Below are positions 59,901-64,000 of a stretch of DNA of 64,000 bases, one piece after another (the stretch's first letter is position 1; every line of letters starts with the position of its first letter). The DNA comes from Pelodera strongyloides (Eukaryota > Nematoda > Chromadorea > Rhabditida > Rhabditidae), in assembly GCA_036852015.1 (NCBI GenBank), contig JAANDG010000702.1, positions 1 to 64,000 on the forward strand, in the 5' to 3' direction. Made by a program: the position numbers and the translations under genes. Under the pieces are notes generated by a model. That model ran no database searches. It saw only the letters and a program-made list of their open reading frames with translations, and had not been told where the DNA came from.

Positions 59901-62900
59901 GTGGACAGCCGAATTCTTACGTATTCATGCAAAGTTGCTCGAATTTAGCTCGATTTTTTATTCTATTTATGTTCATTTGCATAAGCAGCATAATACTGCT
60001 GGTATACTCGATGTGTTTCAAAAACCGGCTGGCATTCCGCTTCAACACTGAAGGTTGATCTCACCGTTCCAAGTCTACTCCTCTATGATTATCACACAAT
60101 CAATAACCGAAACAAAATATGAAATACCTTAAAATTCCTGAGTGGGTAGTCATCCGATCTCTGTCCCAATTGAGTTACGGGCACTCGTCCCCTCTCTGCC
60201 AATTGCTCGACCAGATTATTTGCATTGCTCTGACGTCCCGAAAGCGAGTTATCGACCTGAATGATAAAAACTAGAATCTTAGAAAGTGACAAACTCTGTG
60301 CTTGGTTTCACCTTCGCAGGCTCGCACGACGCGCCACAGTGAAACTCACAAGTCACATTTGCAATTACACGTTTCTTTTATATCAAACCAGTCGGCTCAC
60401 GCCGCCTGAGGCGACTTACATGGAAATTTGATTGGTTTAGCATGGACATACCTATATACAAAGTTTCAAACGTATCATAAGAAATTCACATAACAGGAAA
60501 TATGCAGATGCATAATTCGATATTGAACTGCGACACTCTTTTTACACCCGAACCAGGCTATAAATCTATGCGTAAAATTACGCATCAACCATCTCCGGAT
60601 TGGCTTTGACCATCTCCGGAGGCAAATGCAAATATATAGATTTGGGTGAAACGTATCAGTGGTAATTTACGGTTCGGCTCTCAACTAAGCGACCATCTCC
60701 GAAATACGCATGGAAATTATAGCCTGACCCGAACACGCGAATTTGCATTTCCGTAACGCACATCGGTATGCAAATTACGCCACAGTTACTCTTTTATATA
60801 ATAAGAATAATTGTCAATGCACTTTACCTGTAAATTTGCCAAGGAATTACATCTAGGATTAGAAACAGGCACAAATATGAAGTAAAAGTTAAGAGGCACA
60901 TTTTCAATTAAAACAAGAGTACACATAATTCATTTGACTCTTAAAAAAACCTACATCCCGAAGCAGGCTTTGCAAGTGCGCGAGCCGTGGGTTGGAAGGT
61001 TCCACGGGTTGCGAAAACACGGGTCTGAATATTAGTATGGTTATGGTAATATTCGTAATAATAATAAACCATGTGGATATGATATGCATATACATTCGTA
61101 TCAGGTCAATGCGACACAGTGGTAGGATGAACAACGATAAACCAAACTCATTAAACAACACTACCACTCTCTGTTCGCTCTTTAACTAGAAGTGAAACAT
61201 GCTGATTTGCACTTTTCTGATTTTTGAGGCTATCACAAAAACCCATGGCCTAAGCCCGCTGACTGGCTCACCGGCGAACCACCACCGGAATTAGAATATT
61301 GCATAAACTTAGAGGGTTCATGGCTGAACCACCTCCGCAATTAGCATATAAGGTATGGGAAGCCCGGAGGTGGTACGAGAAATTTATTAGAAACGTACCA
61401 CGAATAGAGAAAATTACGCGAACCACCTCCGGACTCACCGGCGAGGTTTATGCCCTGCAAAAACCAGTTTCCTACCAATCCTACCATCTAATTGCAAATT
61501 CACGCAAAATTTATGAAGTACTACGTAAAAACATCCTTGCATAGAGAATAGACAAAAATGGGAAATCGTAAAAAAAACGATAGTATAAGAAGGCATATAC
61601 ACCACTTTCTGAAACACCAAAGAAATTCATCAATAACTGAAAAAAGCTATAAATTATACTAACCTATCAAACGACCACTCGTCTGCACTCTGTCTCGGTG
61701 GCGAAGGCAAACGATCACGGGCTGCAGGCACGCTGGGCGGTTCTTCCGCTCTGTAATATGGATACACAGTTAAAGCGACAGGCAATGCTCAACGTGCAAG
61801 TGGTCCGGTGGTAACCTACTTACCGGAAGATTCTGCTACGATATGAAACGTTTTAGAGGCAAAATACACTATCATGTACGCATATAATGGAATGTATCCA
61901 ATAAGCAAAACAAAAGGCGCCCAACCAGGTCCAGATCAGGTACGCAGTCATACTTCGATAAATATCATACATAACATTCAGCGACAGACTCACCACGCAC
62001 CATAGTTGGGGAAACGCGCACTTTGTTTATTATGGGTTCTTATGAATAAAAATTGTTTTAAAACACCTTTTGCACAGAGCATCAAACCCTAATGTTCCAA
62101 TAAGTCATTAAATATCCCGAACTCATGGTTGCACAGTAGATTTCTCATAATTCCTCAAATCAGGATCCAATCAGAAATCAGAGATAGATTGACCTTAAAA
62201 GCACCCTGCGTTCTGTTAGGACAACAAAGGAAACTGGCAATGCTCGAGTTGAGTTACCCAACCTGGTTATCACCACTCGTTGACATCACAACAACAACTA
62301 TGCGAACCACAACCGTAATAATAATCGGAAAACTGTTGAGGTGATGCCCTGATGGACACGGGCCACCGAAAAGAAATAATGAAAATCATACCGTGTCTCT
62401 GCCACTCTCTCTATCTCTGCTTCTCCTCTCGCCCTCTCTTCCTCTTCGGCTCTTCTTCTCTGTTCCTCTTCAAAGCGCTGAAAGAATAATTAATAATTCC
62501 TCAAAAGAAAATAACAAGTAACATACTCATCCGCAGTTCCGCACCTCCCTTATCTACAATCTAGAAATACAAATTTCAAATGAGGCGCAGAAAGAAGAGA
62601 TTCAAGCAAATAGTTTAGTTTTTAACAGGCGATAATCATCTCGCCAATTTCTTGCGAACAACAAATTCTCCGCCACAAAGAAACAAACAAAAAACAGATC
62701 CAGCGATTCAGCTTTGTTGCGAAAGCCACCCAGTACACAGATTTTTCTAAGTTGAATAACAATTTCCCACCTGCATTCTCTCCAATTCAGTTCGTTCCCT
62801 CTCTTCGTTCTCGGCTCTTTTCCGTTCAAATTCTTTGGCGAGAGCCTCCTTTTGACGACGATCTGAAATACAAAACAATAATCATTTAACTAATTTAACA

Positions 62901-64000
62901 ACTAAAACAAAAGCAGTCTATAAATCTCGCAAATCAATGGAGGCCTGGGTGGACTGTAGATGGTCTGTTTATCTTACATGCCAACTGAGTATGGATCAAT
63001 GACATGTGTCATTCAATAGCCACCGGAGATGATCTAGCCAATCCAGGAATGCTTCATACGATTTTATATCGGGATGGTGTAACGAAACGATGTAATCAGG
63101 GGCGAAGAAAAATTAAACCCGCGCATCCTTTCCAAATGCCCAACTAATACTACTTACAATGTGGAGCTTGGAGCCTCACTGCCTCACAAAGCAAGTGACG
63201 TCCATTCACTACAATACCTCAAAACAAATGAAATCAAGACGCAAGTCAAAGATTTATGGGAGAGAAAAAAAGCCGCGTAAAAATAGGAAACAGGAAAATC
63301 TCAGAAAGCGAACCATTCTCCAGTTTCTCCTCGATCGCTTTCAGCGTTTCACCTGAGACTGCGACTTTTTGGAATCTGAAAATGCTCGTTTTAAGTGAAA
63401 CCTCATTCAGTTCAAGGTATGCTAACTTTACCAAACCGTGCCGCATACTTGACGTCACTTATTGAATAAATAAATATATAGCCAAAAACCAGTCCACTAC
63501 GTGGCGTTCAATTCCCAGCCCAATGAATAAATTTAAACAAATTCCTACCTGATTAGAGATCGACCAGTCGTTATTCCAATGGAGCGCAGTGTGGTCCGTT
63601 TGAGCTCTTCGCATCCACGGTACTAGAAAGGGCCATATGCTAATCGAAGGAGGAAAATGAATGAAAACAAACTACATAAAGAAGGCCCAAGTCGAGCAAA
63701 AAAAAGACACAACGCTTGCGGATATTTGGTATCGCGCATCACACCGGTATGAATAAAAAATATTATTTACAAGATACAAGAAGATAAGATACGGGAGCTC
63801 GCCATACGTTTCACAAAGCGGATGTTATACCGCGCTAAGAGGTAAACATACTTGTTTGTTCATGTAGGCACATGACGGTACAGTCTGATCACTTTCGTCA
63901 GTCAGTTCCGAGTTAAATTCCCTTGAAAAAGCGGTGAGAATGTCGAAAAGAGAGAGGTTTTGACTGAAAGTCATCAACTTTCGACTTCCATCCGGCATCT
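56921..64000 (-). CDS. ASPSCR1: TUG/ASPSCR1-like UBX-family tether protein, 5' incomplete
   Basis: Fourteen minus-strand exons join in phase: 63852-64000 (runs off the edge), 63549-63622, 63314-63375, 62771-62862, 62392-62477, 61664-61750, 60955-61024, 60128-60256, 59606-59730, 58865-59023, 58546-58697, 57797-57970, 57362-57431, 56921-57074 (stop TAA). About 526 aa are visible. The start, MPDGSRKLMTFSQNLSLFDI to CAYMNKQYRGCEELKRTTLR, matches the second ubiquitin-like part of TUG (DDGSR..., CVYMRN..., TTLQSLGLTGG). A Glu/Arg coiled coil, a Pro-rich linker and a VDESFFDVNVDDLK segment follow, then the UBX-like fold (SVVRFVLSDRRIIQANF), ending LPKWLKK as TUG ends PKWLK. TUG proteins tether GLUT4-type vesicles and bind and disassemble p97 hexamers in mammals; the role here is inferred. 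The first ubiquitin-like domain must lie to the right of the window. Confidence 0.92.
59865..60045. mobile_element. AGCGAAATACCGGCCGG MITE, copy 4
   Basis: Begins TTAAAGCGAAATACAGGCCG and ends GGCTGGCATTCCGCTTCAA (right TTAA mutated). About 180 bp, in the TUG intron between exons 60128-60256 and 59606-59730. Confidence 0.78.
60577..61445. repeat. scattered CCATCTCCGG / CCACCTCCGG intronic motifs
   Basis: ACCATCTCCGGA, ACCATCTCCGAAAT, ACCACCACCGGAATTAG, ACCACCTCCGCAATTAG and ACCACCTCCGGACTCACCGG recur in two adjacent TUG introns, some in inverted orientation (CCCGGAGGTGGTACG). They look like old palindromic repeats. Confidence 0.45.

Overview
The window looks like nuclear DNA of a nematode. 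Spliced genes have many short exons, most acceptors end in TTTTCAG or TTTNAG, introns are AT-rich, and a Tc3-like transposon and dense palindromic MITEs are present. No bacterial or organellar features were seen. All gene models were spliced by hand; exon phases were checked and agree across every junction of the three best-supported genes.

Layout. (1) 445-15668, plus strand: the 3' 28 exons of a gene for a FERM protein with three PDZ domains, a scaffold of the FRMPD2/PTPN13 type without a phosphatase domain; introns hold a Tc3-like element and several MITEs. (2) 17808-21644, plus strand: a gene for an acidic then Ser/Arg/Lys-rich protein I do not recognise. (3) 24407-27061, minus strand: a complete seven-exon gene for a PAR/CES-2-type bZIP transcription factor. 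(4) 27062-32000: intergenic DNA with a truncated RTE-type LINE and palindromic repeats. (5) About 32000-55800: the unusual part. Three diverged copies of an unrecognised multi-exon gene are arranged as two tandem plus-strand copies (A, B) facing one minus-strand copy (C). Each outer end carries the same promoter-like block with a perfect 12+2+12 bp palindrome. Each copy carries a 2-kb foldback element whose central segment is far more conserved than its arms. Satellite arrays lie between the converging 3' ends. (6) 56921-64000, minus strand: the 3' 14 exons of a TUG/ASPSCR1 (UBX family) gene, running off the right edge.

The three ordinary genes (scaffold, transcription factor, p97/vesicle-traffic adaptor) show no functional link. 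Region 5 is the main candidate for something undescribed: A and B look degenerate, whereas C keeps several open exons that splice in phase.
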